A stretch of 64,000 nucleotides of DNA from JAXDMK01 sp963790325 (GTDB taxonomy: Bacteria; Actinomycetota; Acidimicrobiia; Acidimicrobiales; AC-14), in assembly GCA_963790325.1 (NCBI GenBank), contig CAWBNY010000002.1, positions 682,001 through 746,000 of the forward strand, read 5' to 3'. Both the position numbers and the translations under genes were made by a program. Every line of letters begins with the position of its first letter. The stretch's first letter is position 1. The notes under the pieces are model-generated. The model was not told the origin of the DNA, searched no databases, and was given only the letters and a program-made list of their open reading frames with translations. Shown piece after piece: positions 49,127 through 60,273 of the stretch.

Positions 49127-49874
49127 GGCCGTCGGGCCCCGGATCCTGCTCGCCGTAGCCGGCGTAGCCGGTGCGCTCGAGCTCCTCGGCCAGCTCGGGA
49201 CCGCCGGAGTCGACGATGCGACCCGCCCGCAGCACCGACACCACGTCGGGCTTGAGCTCCCGCAGCAGGCGGCTGTAGTGGGTGATGACCAGGATGCCGA
49301 CGCCCATCTCCTCGGTGATCTTCTCCACCCGCCGGCTCACGTCGCGCAGGGCGTCGACGTCGAGTCCGGAGTCGATCTCGTCGAGGACGGCGATCTTCGG
49401 GCGGAGGATGCCGAGCTGCAGGGTCTCGTTGCGCTTCTTCTCCCCGCCCGACAGGTCGACGTTGAGGGGGCGGTCGAGGAGGGCGACGGGCAGGCCGATG
49501 CGGCCCGCCTCCGCCGCCACCCGCTGGCGCAGGTCTCCGGTGCCGGCTCCCCGGGCTTCGAGGGCGGCGGCCAGGGCGTCCTCCAGGGAGACGCCGGGGA
49601 CCTCGCTCGGGTACTGCATGGCCAGGAACAGCCCCGCCTGGGCCCGTTCCCAGACCGGAAGGCCCAGCATCTCCACACCGTCGAGGGTGATGGAGCCGGC
49701 GGTGACCTTGTAGCCGGCCTTGCCCATGATCACGTTGGCCAGGGTGGACTTGCCCGAGCCGTTGGGGCCCATGACCGCGTGCACCTGGCCGGTGGCCACC
49801 GACAGGTCGATGCCCCGGAGGATGTCCTGCCCGTCGATGCCGGCTTCGAGGCCGCGGACGACCAGCTCACTCAT
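49116..49874 (-). CDS. sufC: Fe-S assembly ATPase SufC (paralog 2)
   Basis: A 252-residue SufC. Walker A GPNGSGKSTLAN, Q-loop FLAMQYPSEVPGVS, signature LSGGEKKRNE, Walker B IAVLDEIDSGLDVD and switch ITHYSRLL. It is clearly diverged from the copy at 40.5 kb (Glu-Ile instead of Glu-Thr after Walker B, and a different middle segment). It forms sufD-Rieske-sufC on the minus strand, each overlapping the next, so it is the likely partner of SufD. Confidence 0.94.
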   Translation of the reverse strand: MSELVVRGLEAGIDGQDILRGIDLSVATGQVHAVMGPNGSGKSTLANVIMGKAGYKVTAGSITLDGVEMLGLPVWERAQAGLFLAMQYPSEVPGVSLEDALAAALEARGAGTGDLRQRVAAEAGRIGLPVALLDRPLNVDLSGGEKKRNETLQLGILRPKIAVLDEIDSGLDVDALRDVSRRVEKITEEMGVGILVITHYSRLLRELKPDVVSVLRAGRIVDSGGPELAEELERTGYAGYGEQDPGPDGLTR

Positions 49875-50199
49875 GTCCGGAGACCTCCACCAGAACGGCG
49901 CCGTCGACGACCGTCACCTTGTAGACCGGGATGGCATGGATGGCGGGCAGCGACTGGGGTTCGCCCGTGACCAGGGAGAACGTGCTGCCGTGCTTCCAGC
50001 ACTCGATCTCGCACTCGTCGACCCACACCTCGCCCTCGGACAGGGAGAAGTCGGCGTGGCTGCAGCGGTCGCCCACCGCGTAGAAGTCGTCGCCCAGGCG
50101 GACGAGGGCGATGCGGTGCTTGCCCACGTCGAAGCGGCGGGCGGTGCCGGGCACCATGTCGTCGGCGGCGCACAGCCGGACCGCGGTGGCGTGGCTCAC
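49867..50199 (-). CDS. Rieske-type [2Fe-2S] ferredoxin
   Basis: A 110-residue single-domain Rieske protein of the non-haem-oxygenase ferredoxin type. Cluster ligands: DRCSHADFSLSEG (Cys-X-His) and IECWKHGSTF (Cys-X2-His). It sits between sufD and sufC with 4- and 8-base overlaps, the position it often occupies in actinobacterial suf operons, where it may supply electrons. GTG start at 50199. Confidence 0.92.
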   Translation of the reverse strand: MSHATAVRLCAADDMVPGTARRFDVGKHRIALVRLGDDFYAVGDRCSHADFSLSEGEVWVDECEIECWKHGSTFSLVTGEPQSLPAIHAIPVYKVTVVDGAVLVEVSGHE

Positions 50200-51512
50200 T
50201 GGCTCGCCCCCGCCGCCGCCGGCGCCTCGTCCCGGGCCGCCAGGCGGCGGGAGATGGTGGCCTTCAGGCCTGCCACCAGGGCCGGGCTGGGCAGCCGGTC
50301 GAGCACCTCGCCCAGAAAGCCCATCACGATCAGGCGCTCGGCCTGGACGGGCGGGACGCCCCTGCTCTCCAGGTAGTACAGCTGCTCCTCGTCGACCGGG
50401 CCCACCGCCGACGCGTGGCTGCAGCGGACATCGTCGGTGAGGATCTCCAGGTTGGGCACCGACTCCGCCCCTGCCCCCTCGGACAGGACCAGGTTGCGGT
50501 TGGTCTGGAAGGCGTTGGTGCCCACGGCCTCGGGCCGGACCCGGATCATCCCCGAGTACACCGAGCGGCCGTGGTCCTGCACCGCCCCCTTGAACAGCAG
50601 GTCGCTGGTGGTGGACGGGGCCACGTGGTCCTGGAGGGTGCGGAAGTCGTGCATCCGGTCGCCGTCGGTGAAGTAGACGGCGTTGAGGTTGGCCGTGCCG
50701 CCCTTGCCGTCGATGCGGGAGTCGGTGCGGACCCGGGCGTAGTCGCCGCCGAGGGCGACCACCGAGGACACCAGGCTGGCGTCCCGACCGACCCGGCTGG
50801 ACTGGTAGCCGACCTGGGAGACGCGAGGGCCGAGGTTCTGGACGTTGAGGTAGCGCAGCCGGGCGGCGTCGGCCACGTCGATGCGGACCACCGAATCGAC
50901 CAGGGCCAGCACGTCGGCCGAGGCCTGGTGCTCGACCACCGTCACCTGGCTGTTCTCGCCCGCGGCGAGGATCGTGCGGGGGAAGGCCGCAGTTCCGTCG
51001 CCGTCGATCCAGTGCAGGATCAGGATGGGGTGGGGGACGTCGACGCCCCGCGGCACCCGCACCACGGCCGCCCCCAGCAGGAAGGCGGCGTTGAGCTCGG
51101 TGAAGGCGTCGGCGTCGGTATCGGACGCGGCCAGGTGGTCGGCGCCGTCGGGGAGGTCGCGGGCGTCGGCCACGACCACGCCCAGGGCCTCGACCGCGGG
51201 GTCGAGCTCACGGCGCACGACCCGGCCGTTGTGGACGACGAGCAGCCCGGAGCGGGGCTCGGTGGCGGCGAGCACCTCGGCCACCGGACCGGCGAGCTCG
51301 GGGCCGTGGCCGTTTCCTCTGCCATCGCCGGGGAAGCCGGCGGCGTCGTAGGCGTCGAGGTCGAGCTGGGACACCCGGCTGTAGCGCCAGATCTCCTCCG
51401 CCTCGGTGGGCAGGCTGGCGGCGGCGAACCGATCGGCGGCGGCGGCCCGACGGGCGCGGAGCCAATCCGGGCCCTCGAGGGCGGCGGCGGCGTCCGGCGT
51501 GAAGCGACTCAA
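50196..51512 (-). CDS. sufD: Fe-S assembly scaffold subunit SufD
   Basis: A 438-residue SufD with a parallel beta-helix core. FPRTILAAGENSQVTVVEHQ, FTDGDRMHDFRTLQDHVAPS and FKGAVQDHGRSVYSGMIRV precede the conserved end RCSHASAVGPVDEEQLYYLE, with the family's Cys-His pair. SufB is missing from the window. The TTG at 51512 (MSRFTPDAAA) has GGAAAG nearby; the longer frame to 51662 reads through spacer. Rieske and sufC follow. Confidence 0.9.
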   Translation of the reverse strand: MSRFTPDAAAALEGPDWLRARRAAAADRFAAASLPTEAEEIWRYSRVSQLDLDAYDAAGFPGDGRGNGHGPELAGPVAEVLAATEPRSGLLVVHNGRVVRRELDPAVEALGVVVADARDLPDGADHLAASDTDADAFTELNAAFLLGAAVVRVPRGVDVPHPILILHWIDGDGTAAFPRTILAAGENSQVTVVEHQASADVLALVDSVVRIDVADAARLRYLNVQNLGPRVSQVGYQSSRVGRDASLVSSVVALGGDYARVRTDSRIDGKGGTANLNAVYFTDGDRMHDFRTLQDHVAPSTTSDLLFKGAVQDHGRSVYSGMIRVRPEAVGTNAFQTNRNLVLSEGAGAESVPNLEILTDDVRCSHASAVGPVDEEQLYYLESRGVPPVQAERLIVMGFLGEVLDRLPSPALVAGLKATISRRLAARDEAPAAAGASQ

Positions 51513-51606
51513 GGCAGGCTGTCTTTCCGAGACTGGATCGTGGTTCGGTGCGGCGGAAGGCGCAGCGGCGCCGTCCCGGTCGTCAATCGATGCTAGCGGG
51601 CCTGCG

Positions 51607-53637
<2,031 letters not shown>

Positions 53638-53721
53638 GGCTGCAATGGTATGCGGCCTGGACCCCTAACCTGGTCTCGCACCATCCACAGCCGGTCTCCG
53701 GAACCCCGGTACCGTGGTGAG

Positions 53722-53970
53722 ATGCAGCGTCCTCGCCTCTGCGCCCGTCCCGGGTGCGGGGAAGCGGCCACCGCCACCCTCAGCTTCCAGTACGCGACCA
53801 GCACCGTCTGGCTCGACGACGTGGGCGCCAAGGAGCCGCACACCATCGACCTGTGTGCCCGCCACGCCGACCGGACGGCACCCCCCAAGGGCTGGACCGG
53901 CCACGACCGCCGGGCCGCCACCGTCCGGGCCCGGTCCACCGCCTCCGAGCTCCGCGCCCAGGCGTCGTAG
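53722..53970 (+). CDS. DUF3499 family zinc-binding-like protein
   Basis: An 82-residue actinobacterial protein. CARPGCGEAATATLSF at the start and IDLCARHADRTAPPKGW in the middle supply four likely metal ligands (three Cys and one His). The function is unknown. ATG at 53722; a strong hairpin starts directly after the stop. It is divergent from ftsH. Confidence 0.85.
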   Translation: MQRPRLCARPGCGEAATATLSFQYATSTVWLDDVGAKEPHTIDLCARHADRTAPPKGWTGHDRRAATVRARSTASELRAQAS

Positions 53971-53997
53971 TCGGGAGGGGGCAGGCCCCCCTCCCGA
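53971..53997 (+). terminator. Strong hairpin after DUF3499
   Basis: TCGGGAGGGGG pairs over 11 bases with CCCCCTCCCGA, starting at the base after the TAG. No T-run follows. Confidence 0.6.
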
Positions 53998-54106
53998 CCT
54001 CCCCAACTGCGTTCCGTAGGCCGCGGCGGCGGCCGCGGCCGGCGATCACCCCGCCGACGTCCCGACGGCCTCGGCCCGCGGCCGTGGCCTTAGGCTCGGC
54101 GGAGAC

Positions 54107-54847
54107 ATGGACTCCGATGCACCCATCGCCGGCGCACCCGTGGTCGCCGATCCGCCCCCCCGGTGGGGGCTGGGCGACGTCATCCTCGGGCTGGTCGTGG
54201 GGCTGGCCCTGTCGAGCGTCCTGGCCGGCACGTGGCTGGGGGTCACCGGCGACGACGAGCTGAGCCTCGGCGGCAAGGCGTTCAGCCAGATGGGGCTGTG
54301 GATCGGCCTGGTCGGCAGCGTGGTGCTCGCCACCCGGCGCAAGGGCTCGGCCAGCCTCACCCGCGACTTCGGCTGGTCCTTCCGGCCCGTCGACCTGGCC
54401 CTCGGCATCGCCGTCGGCATCGGCGCCCAGGTGGTCGTAGTCCCCGGCGTGAGCCTGCTCCTCCGTCCCCTCCTCGGCAAACCGGAGGTGTCGGGGCCGG
54501 TGCGCAAGCTGGTGGACGAGGCCAACGGGGTGGCCCTCGTGGGCCTGGTCCTGATCGCGGTCGTCGGTGCCCCTCTGGTGGAGGAGCTGTTCTTCCGGGG
54601 TCTCCTCCTGCGCTCGATCGAGAAACGCCTCGGGCCGCTGTTCGCCATCGTGGGGTCGTCGGTGTTCTTCGGCCTGGCCCATCCCAACGACGTCCCGGTC
54701 AAGGGCCAGATCATGATCATGGTCGCCCTCGCCTGCCTGGGCCTGGCCCTGGCCACCCTGGTGGTGAAGACCCGGCGCCTGGGTCCCGCCATCGTGGCCC
54801 ACGCCACGTTCAACCTCGTCAGCCTGGTGGTGGCCATCGCCACCTGA
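54107..54847 (+). CDS. CPBP-family intramembrane metalloprotease
   Basis: A 246-residue polytopic protein with about seven helices. The family motifs are PLVEELFFRGLLLRS (Glu-Glu-X3-Arg), FFGLAHPNDVP (His) and IVAHATFNLVSL (His-X3-Asn). CPBP/Abi proteases cut membrane or prenylated substrates; bacterial targets are mostly unknown. ATG at 54107, possibly extended by nothing upstream. Confidence 0.92.
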   Translation: MDSDAPIAGAPVVADPPPRWGLGDVILGLVVGLALSSVLAGTWLGVTGDDELSLGGKAFSQMGLWIGLVGSVVLATRRKGSASLTRDFGWSFRPVDLALGIAVGIGAQVVVVPGVSLLLRPLLGKPEVSGPVRKLVDEANGVALVGLVLIAVVGAPLVEELFFRGLLLRSIEKRLGPLFAIVGSSVFFGLAHPNDVPVKGQIMIMVALACLGLALATLVVKTRRLGPAIVAHATFNLVSLVVAIAT

Positions 54848-55856
54848 GCGCTACGGCTCGGTGGTGGAGGTGGTCGACGACGTCGAGACGGAGGTGGTCG
54901 TGGGGGGCGGCTCGGTGGTGGCCGTCGTCGGGAGCGGGGGGAAGGTCGGGAACGTCGGGATCGTCGGCGGGTCGGTGTCGGGCGGAACCGTCGCCACCGG
55001 CACCGGGTTGGGCGGCGGCTCGGGCGGCGGCGCCAGGCCCTCGGGTCCCGGTCCCCTTCCCGACGAGGATGACGGCCGTCCCCCGGGCCACCTGGTCGTA
55101 GAACGTGGGGGCGGCGTACATCGGGATGCGGATGCACCCGTGGGACGCGGGGTAAGGCGGCACCGCCGGCGACCCGTGGATGGCGATGCCCCCGTTGAAG
55201 TACATCGGCCACCACAGCTCGCCGAGGGGGGCGACCTCCAACCCCTCCGCCTTGCGCCCGATGCGGAACGACCCGGGCGGGGTGACGGCCACGTCGCAGT
55301 CGCCGTCGACGCAGTACTCCTCCCCGTTGCCGCTGGACACGGGCAGGATGCGGGTGCGCACCCCGCCGACCCAGAGCATGAGGACCTGACGGTTGAGGTC
55401 GATCTCGACCCGTGTCGACGGGCCGCCCGGCACCATCGGCCCCGGAGGGGAGGCGTCGGCCAGCGCCGCCTCGAGTCCGTCGTCGATGTCGGCCGTGCGC
55501 TCGAGCCCCTCCATCTTCTGGAAGGCCACGATCGCGTAACTGGTCCGCCCCCCGAAGCGACCGTCGGCCTCGCCCACGTCGTAGCCGAGCTCGGCCAGCC
55601 GCTCCTGGACGGCCCGCACAGCGGCCGAGCTCACCACCTCCGCCGGCGGGGCGGCGGTGGTGGACGTGGTCTCGACCGTGGTGGGGGAGGCGGTGGACGA
55701 CGGGGACGCGATCGTCCCCCTGGTGGTGGAGGTCGCCGACGGCGCCGAGCGGACGTCGGACCCGTCCGCCGAGCACGCGGCCAGGACCGCGAGCAGCGCG
55801 AGCGCGCCGAGGGGACCCCGCCGTCTCGCTGATCCCGTCCCGTTCACGCCACGCAT
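54819..55856 (-). CDS. L,D-transpeptidase lipoprotein, paralog 2, with frameshifted tail
   Basis: A lipobox (LLAVLAACSADG), Ser/Thr linker, peptidoglycan-binding domain (about 78-135) and YkuD domain ending AIHGSPAVPPYPASHGCIRIPM (Cys about 242) are intact. After GKGTGTRGP the open frame turns into poorly biased codons and runs on to 54819, overlapping the CPBP gene. One frame over, the same DNA encodes a Pro/Thr tail (LAPPPEPPPNPVPV, then TTSVSTSSTTSTTEP) with ideal codon use and a TAG at 54851-54853. An indel near 55038-55060 is therefore likely; the true 3-prime end is probably 54851. Confidence 0.88.
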   Translation of the reverse strand: MRGVNGTGSARRRGPLGALALLAVLAACSADGSDVRSAPSATSTTRGTIASPSSTASPTTVETTSTTAAPPAEVVSSAAVRAVQERLAELGYDVGEADGRFGGRTSYAIVAFQKMEGLERTADIDDGLEAALADASPPGPMVPGGPSTRVEIDLNRQVLMLWVGGVRTRILPVSSGNGEEYCVDGDCDVAVTPPGSFRIGRKAEGLEVAPLGELWWPMYFNGGIAIHGSPAVPPYPASHGCIRIPMYAAPTFYDQVARGTAVILVGKGTGTRGPGAAARAAAQPGAGGDGSARHRPADDPDVPDLPPAPDDGHHRAAPHDHLRLDVVDHLHHRAVALRWRWPPPG

Positions 55857-55988
55857 CGTCCGTCTCTGACCGCCGACCGTGGCTCATGGTTCCACATCCG
55901 GACCGTTTCATGCTCAAGCAAGCAACCAAATCGGCCGATACAGAGAAGGCCTTGGGAGGGCGAAGCATCGCTTAGAGGGAGTCCGAAC

Positions 55989-56156
55989 ATGACCTGCCCG
56001 AACTGCCGTTCGCGTGACCTGGTCGAGATCCGCATGCAGCACCACGCCGAGAAGATCACCATGCACTCGTGCCAGGTGTGCGAGCGGCGCTGGTGGGACC
56101 GGGACGGCGAGCAAGTCGGCCTCCGCTCCGTGCTCGACCTGGTGGCTGTTCGCTGA
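55989..56156 (+). CDS. Small zinc-ribbon protein
   Basis: A 55-residue frame with two CxxC knuckles, MTCPNCRSRDLVEI and MHSCQVCERRWWD, followed by a short acidic and hydrophobic end. GGGAG lies about six bases before the ATG, and codon use is typical. Probably binds one zinc ion; nucleic-acid or protein binding is possible. It precedes the envelope-glycan block. The antisense frames over it have poor codon use. Confidence 0.75.
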   Translation: MTCPNCRSRDLVEIRMQHHAEKITMHSCQVCERRWWDRDGEQVGLRSVLDLVAVR

Positions 56157-56221
56157 CCCCGGGCCGACGGCCGGCGAGATCCTGACAGGACCTCCCGTTC
56201 GGGGAATGACAAGATACTGAG

Positions 56222-58678
56222 ATGGCAGTACAGCGGCGGCCGCCGCTCCGGGCGGCTCTCGACCGCGTCAAGATGCCGGCCTGGAAGACCCCTGCCCTCA
56301 GGATGCCGACCCTTCGTCGGCCGACGGTGCGGATCCCCACCGTCGACGAGCTGAAGCAGCGGGCCAGCGAGGTCACGCCGGAGACGATGCTCACGGGCGG
56401 GATCGTCACCGCGGCCGTCCTGTTCGTGTTCCTCCAGCTCCAGCCCAACCTCATCTTCGCCGACACCATCCCCGCGGGGGGCGACATGGGGGCCCACGTG
56501 TGGGGACCGGACTACATGCGCCACCACCTGCTGCCCAACCTCCGGATCACCGGTTGGGCGCCGGACTGGTACGCAGGCTTCCCCGCCTACCACTTCTACT
56601 TCCCGCTGCCGTCGCTGCTGATCGTGATCCTCAGCTTCGTCCTCCCCTACGGGGTGGCGTTCAAGCTGATCACCGTCCTCGGCTGCGTGACCCTCCCCAT
56701 ATGTGCCTATGCCTTCGGCAAGTTGGCGGGCATGCGCTTCCCGGGCCCGGTGATGCTCTCGTTGGCCTCACTGCCGTTCCTGTTCGATCGGGGCTTCACC
56801 ATCTACGGGGGCAACATCCCGTCCACCCTCGCCGGGGAGTTCTCCTTCTCCATCAGCCTGTCTTTCGCCCTCCTCTTCCTGGGCGTCGTCGCCCGGGGCC
56901 TCGACACCGGGCGCAACCGGGCCTTGGGCGGGGTGCTTCTCGCCCTCACCGGGCTCAGCCACCTCCTGCCCACCGTGTTCGCGGTGGTGGGGGCGGCCCT
57001 GCTCTACATGCTGCGCCCGGGCCGGGCCCGGATGAAGTTCCTGTTCGGCATGATCGGGGTGGGCGCCCTCCTCGCCGCCTTCTGGTCGTTCCCGTTCGGC
57101 ATGCGCCTGGGCTACGCCAACAACATGGGCTGGGAGAAGATCACCCAGTACAGCCAGAACCTGTTCCCCGAGAACCGGGCCTGGCTGTGGTTGGTGCTGG
57201 CGCCGGCCGGCGCCGTGTTCGCGGTGGCCCTGCGGCGGCGGGTCGGGCTCTTCCTCGTCGGGATGGCCGCCGTCAGCGGAGCGGTGTTCGTCCTCGCCCC
57301 CGCCGGCCGGCTGTGGAACGCCCGCGTCCTGCCGTTCTGGTTCCTCTGCCTCTACCTGCTGGCCGGCGTGGCGGTGGCCGAGATCGGCCCCGCCCTGGGC
57401 CGTATGTTCGCCGCCGACCCCAACGACCCGTCCGCCCTCGCCCGCCGGCTCACGCCCGTGGCCGGGGCGCTGGCGGTGTGGGTGTTCGTGGGCCTGCCGC
57501 TGGGGGTGCTCCCCGGCTGGCTGCCCAAGCCGGCCACCACCGACAGCAGCTACATCGACGACTGGGCCAAGTGGAACTACTCCGGCTACGAGCGCAAGGC
57601 GGCGTTCCCCGAGTACAAGCGGGTCATCGACATGATGGAGCAGGTCGGCGGCACCTACGGCTGCGGCCGGGCCCACTGGGAGTACGAGTCCCAACTCGAC
57701 CGGTTCGGGACGCCGATGGCCCTCATGCTCCTCCCGTACTGGACCGACGGCTGCATCGGCTCGATGGAGGGCCTCTACTTCGAGTCGTCGGCCACCGTCC
57801 CCTACCACTTCATGAACGCGGCCGAGCTGTCGAAGGCCCCGTCCAACCCCCAACGCGACCTCCCCTACACCAGCCTCGACGTCTCCAAGGGGGTCGAGCA
57901 CCTGCAGATGCTCGGTACCCGCTACTACATCGCCTTCTCCGCCGAGGCGGTGGCCCAGGCCGACACCAACCGCGACCTCACCCTCGTCGGCCAGACCGGG
58001 CCGTGGCGGGCCTACGAGGTGCGGGGCTCGGAGATCGTCGCACCCCTCACCAACCAGCCGGCGGTCATCACCGGCGGGGGCGACGGCGAGCGGGGCTGGA
58101 TGGGCGTCATGACCGACTGGTACCAGGACTTCTCCGACCACGACGTGTTCCTGGCCGCCTCCGGTCCCAAGGAATGGCAGCGAGTGGCGGTCACAGCGGT
58201 CGCCACCGACCCCTTGATCAAACCGAAGGTGGGCGACGACGTCGACGTCGTCACTCCCGACCGGCGGCCGCTCCCGCCGGTGGCGGTCAGCGGGATCAAG
58301 ACCAGCGACAACCGCATCACCTTCGACGTCGACCAGGTCGGGGTGCCGGTGCTGGTCAAGGCGTCGTACTTCCCCAACTGGAAGGTGTCGGGGGCGAGCG
58401 GGCCCTACCGGGTGTCGCCCAACCTGATGGTCGTCATCCCCGACTCCACCCACGTGAGCCTCTACTACGGCTGGACTCCCGTCGACTACACCGGCTGGAT
58501 CCTCACCTTCATCGGGATCGGGCTGGCGGTGAAGTGGTCCCGGCGGGGACCCATGGTCGTCGACGACCCGGAGCAGCCGGTAGCCCTTCTCCCGGGCCGG
58601 TCCGAAGCGGGGGCCGGCCCCCACCCCGACGCCCCCACGGGGACGCAGCCGGTGCCGGTACCCGACCGGAGCGGCTGA
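56222..58678 (+). CDS. Large GT-C-fold-like membrane protein
   Basis: An 818-residue protein with a soluble N-terminus containing tandem Pro-Thr units (PTLRRPTVRIPT). About 11-12 membrane helices follow from residue 60, then a large extracytoplasmic C-terminal domain (about 440-780) and a final helix. The first loop has the acidic signature GGDMGAHVWGPDYMRHHLLP (about 85), as in GT-C and YfhO-like polyprenyl-phosphate-sugar transferases. It probably acts on envelope glycans. ATG at 56222. It is followed by a second GT-C gene. Confidence 0.8.
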   Translation: MAVQRRPPLRAALDRVKMPAWKTPALRMPTLRRPTVRIPTVDELKQRASEVTPETMLTGGIVTAAVLFVFLQLQPNLIFADTIPAGGDMGAHVWGPDYMRHHLLPNLRITGWAPDWYAGFPAYHFYFPLPSLLIVILSFVLPYGVAFKLITVLGCVTLPICAYAFGKLAGMRFPGPVMLSLASLPFLFDRGFTIYGGNIPSTLAGEFSFSISLSFALLFLGVVARGLDTGRNRALGGVLLALTGLSHLLPTVFAVVGAALLYMLRPGRARMKFLFGMIGVGALLAAFWSFPFGMRLGYANNMGWEKITQYSQNLFPENRAWLWLVLAPAGAVFAVALRRRVGLFLVGMAAVSGAVFVLAPAGRLWNARVLPFWFLCLYLLAGVAVAEIGPALGRMFAADPNDPSALARRLTPVAGALAVWVFVGLPLGVLPGWLPKPATTDSSYIDDWAKWNYSGYERKAAFPEYKRVIDMMEQVGGTYGCGRAHWEYESQLDRFGTPMALMLLPYWTDGCIGSMEGLYFESSATVPYHFMNAAELSKAPSNPQRDLPYTSLDVSKGVEHLQMLGTRYYIAFSAEAVAQADTNRDLTLVGQTGPWRAYEVRGSEIVAPLTNQPAVITGGGDGERGWMGVMTDWYQDFSDHDVFLAASGPKEWQRVAVTAVATDPLIKPKVGDDVDVVTPDRRPLPPVAVSGIKTSDNRITFDVDQVGVPVLVKASYFPNWKVSGASGPYRVSPNLMVVIPDSTHVSLYYGWTPVDYTGWILTFIGIGLAVKWSRRGPMVVDDPEQPVALLPGRSEAGAGPHPDAPTGTQPVPVPDRSG

Positions 58679-58703
58679 TCCCGGCCGGCGCCCGACGCTG
58701 CCC

Positions 58704-60272
58704 TTGACCGTCGAGGACCTCCAGGTCCGCTCCCCGGCCCCTGCCGTCGCGGCGCCCCGGCGGCGGGCGGCGGTGGCGGTGACCGTGGCGTCGGTGCTGG
58801 TGGCAGGCGTGGTCGCCCGGTTCCTCACGGTCTCCCCCCTGTGGCTGGACGAAGCCCTCACCGTCAACATCGCCCGCCTGCCGCTGGGGGACATGTTCGT
58901 CGCCCTCCGCCACGACGGGGCGCCGCCGCTGTATTACCTGATCCTCCACGGGTGGATGGACATGGCCGGCACCGGCGACGTGGCCGCCCGGGCCCTGTCG
59001 GGGCTGTTGGCGGTGGGCGCGCTGCCGCTGATGTGGCTGGCCGGGCGGCGGCTGGCAGGGGAGGCCGACCGGAGGGTGGCGTGGGCCGGCGTGCTGCTGC
59101 TGGCGTCGTCGCCGTTCGCCATCCGCTACGGCACCGAGGCCCGCATGTACTCGCTGGTCGTGGTGCTGGTGCTGGCCGGGTTCCTGGCCCTCGACACCGT
59201 GCTGCAGCGACGCTCCCGTCGAGCCGCGGTCGTGCTGGGCCTGGTCACGGGTCTGCTCCTCCTGACCCACTACTGGGCGTTCTACCTGGTGGGTGCGGTG
59301 GGGGTGCTGCTGGCGGCCCAGTGGCGGCGGGCGGAGGGCGCCCGCCGGGCACTGCTGGCCATGGCCGTGGGGTCGCTGCTGTTCGTGCCCTGGCTGCCGT
59401 CCTTCGTCGAGCAGATGCGGGCGACGGGCACGCCGTGGGGCCGGGCGGCGAGGCCCCGGGTCGTGTTCGACATCGTCCTCCAGTTCGGCGCCGGGCTACC
59501 CGACACCGCCCTGCCCCTCGGGCTGCTGCTCTACGCCCTGCTGGCCCTGGGCCTGTTCGGCCGGGCGGTCGGGTCGGGGATCGTCACCCTCGACCTCCGC
59601 GGCCGGCCGCCGGGGCGGATGCTGGCCGCGGCCGTGGCCCTCACCATGGTGTTCGCGGTGGTGGTGGGGCAGGTCACCGGGTCGGCCTACGCCGTCCGCT
59701 ACGCAGCGGTGGTCTTCCCTGTCGTCCTGCTGCTGGCGGCGATGGGCAGCGCCACGTTGGCCGGCACGTGGGTCGGCCCCGCGGTGGTCGGTCTGGCGGT
59801 GGCCCTCGGCTTCGCCACAGCCATCCCCAACATGGCCGGTGACCGGACGTCGGCGGGACGGGTGGCGGCCGCCCTCCGGGCCGAGGCCCAGCCGGGCGAC
59901 GTCGTCGCCTACTGCCCCGACCAGCTCGGACCGTCGGTGAGCCGGATCCTGGCCGCCTCGCCCGGAGGGGAGCCGGACCTGGTGCAGGTGACGTTCCCCC
60001 GGGGCACGGGTCCCGAGCTGGTCGACTGGGTCGACTACGAGGCCGTGAACCGGGCCGCGCCGACCGGCCCCTTCGCTCGCATGCTCCTCGACCGGGCCGG
60101 ACCCGGGCGGTCGGTGTGGGTGGTGTGGTCGCCCGGTTACCGCACGTTCGGCACCAAGTGCCAGGGACTGCTCACCGACCTGCGCCAGGCCCGCCCCGCC
60201 GAGCGCCGGGTGATCAGCGTCCCCACCAACACCTTCGAGCGGTCGGGCCTGGTGCAGTACCCGCCCGGATAG
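58704..60272 (+). CDS. GT-C family glycosyltransferase (GT39/ArnT-like)
   Basis: A 522-residue membrane protein with about 11-12 helices. The first extracytoplasmic loop is SPLWLDEALTVNIARLP (Asp-Glu), as in GT39/ArnT-type enzymes that use polyprenyl-phosphate sugars, followed by HDGAPPLYYLILHGWM. The C-terminal part is a small soluble domain with Cys residues. TTG start at 58704. The acceptor is unknown; it probably works with its neighbours on envelope polysaccharide or glycoprotein. Confidence 0.85.
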   Translation: MTVEDLQVRSPAPAVAAPRRRAAVAVTVASVLVAGVVARFLTVSPLWLDEALTVNIARLPLGDMFVALRHDGAPPLYYLILHGWMDMAGTGDVAARALSGLLAVGALPLMWLAGRRLAGEADRRVAWAGVLLLASSPFAIRYGTEARMYSLVVVLVLAGFLALDTVLQRRSRRAAVVLGLVTGLLLLTHYWAFYLVGAVGVLLAAQWRRAEGARRALLAMAVGSLLFVPWLPSFVEQMRATGTPWGRAARPRVVFDIVLQFGAGLPDTALPLGLLLYALLALGLFGRAVGSGIVTLDLRGRPPGRMLAAAVALTMVFAVVVGQVTGSAYAVRYAAVVFPVVLLLAAMGSATLAGTWVGPAVVGLAVALGFATAIPNMAGDRTSAGRVAAALRAEAQPGDVVAYCPDQLGPSVSRILAASPGGEPDLVQVTFPRGTGPELVDWVDYEAVNRAAPTGPFARMLLDRAGPGRSVWVVWSPGYRTFGTKCQGLLTDLRQARPAERRVISVPTNTFERSGLVQYPPG

Positions 60273-60273
60273 G

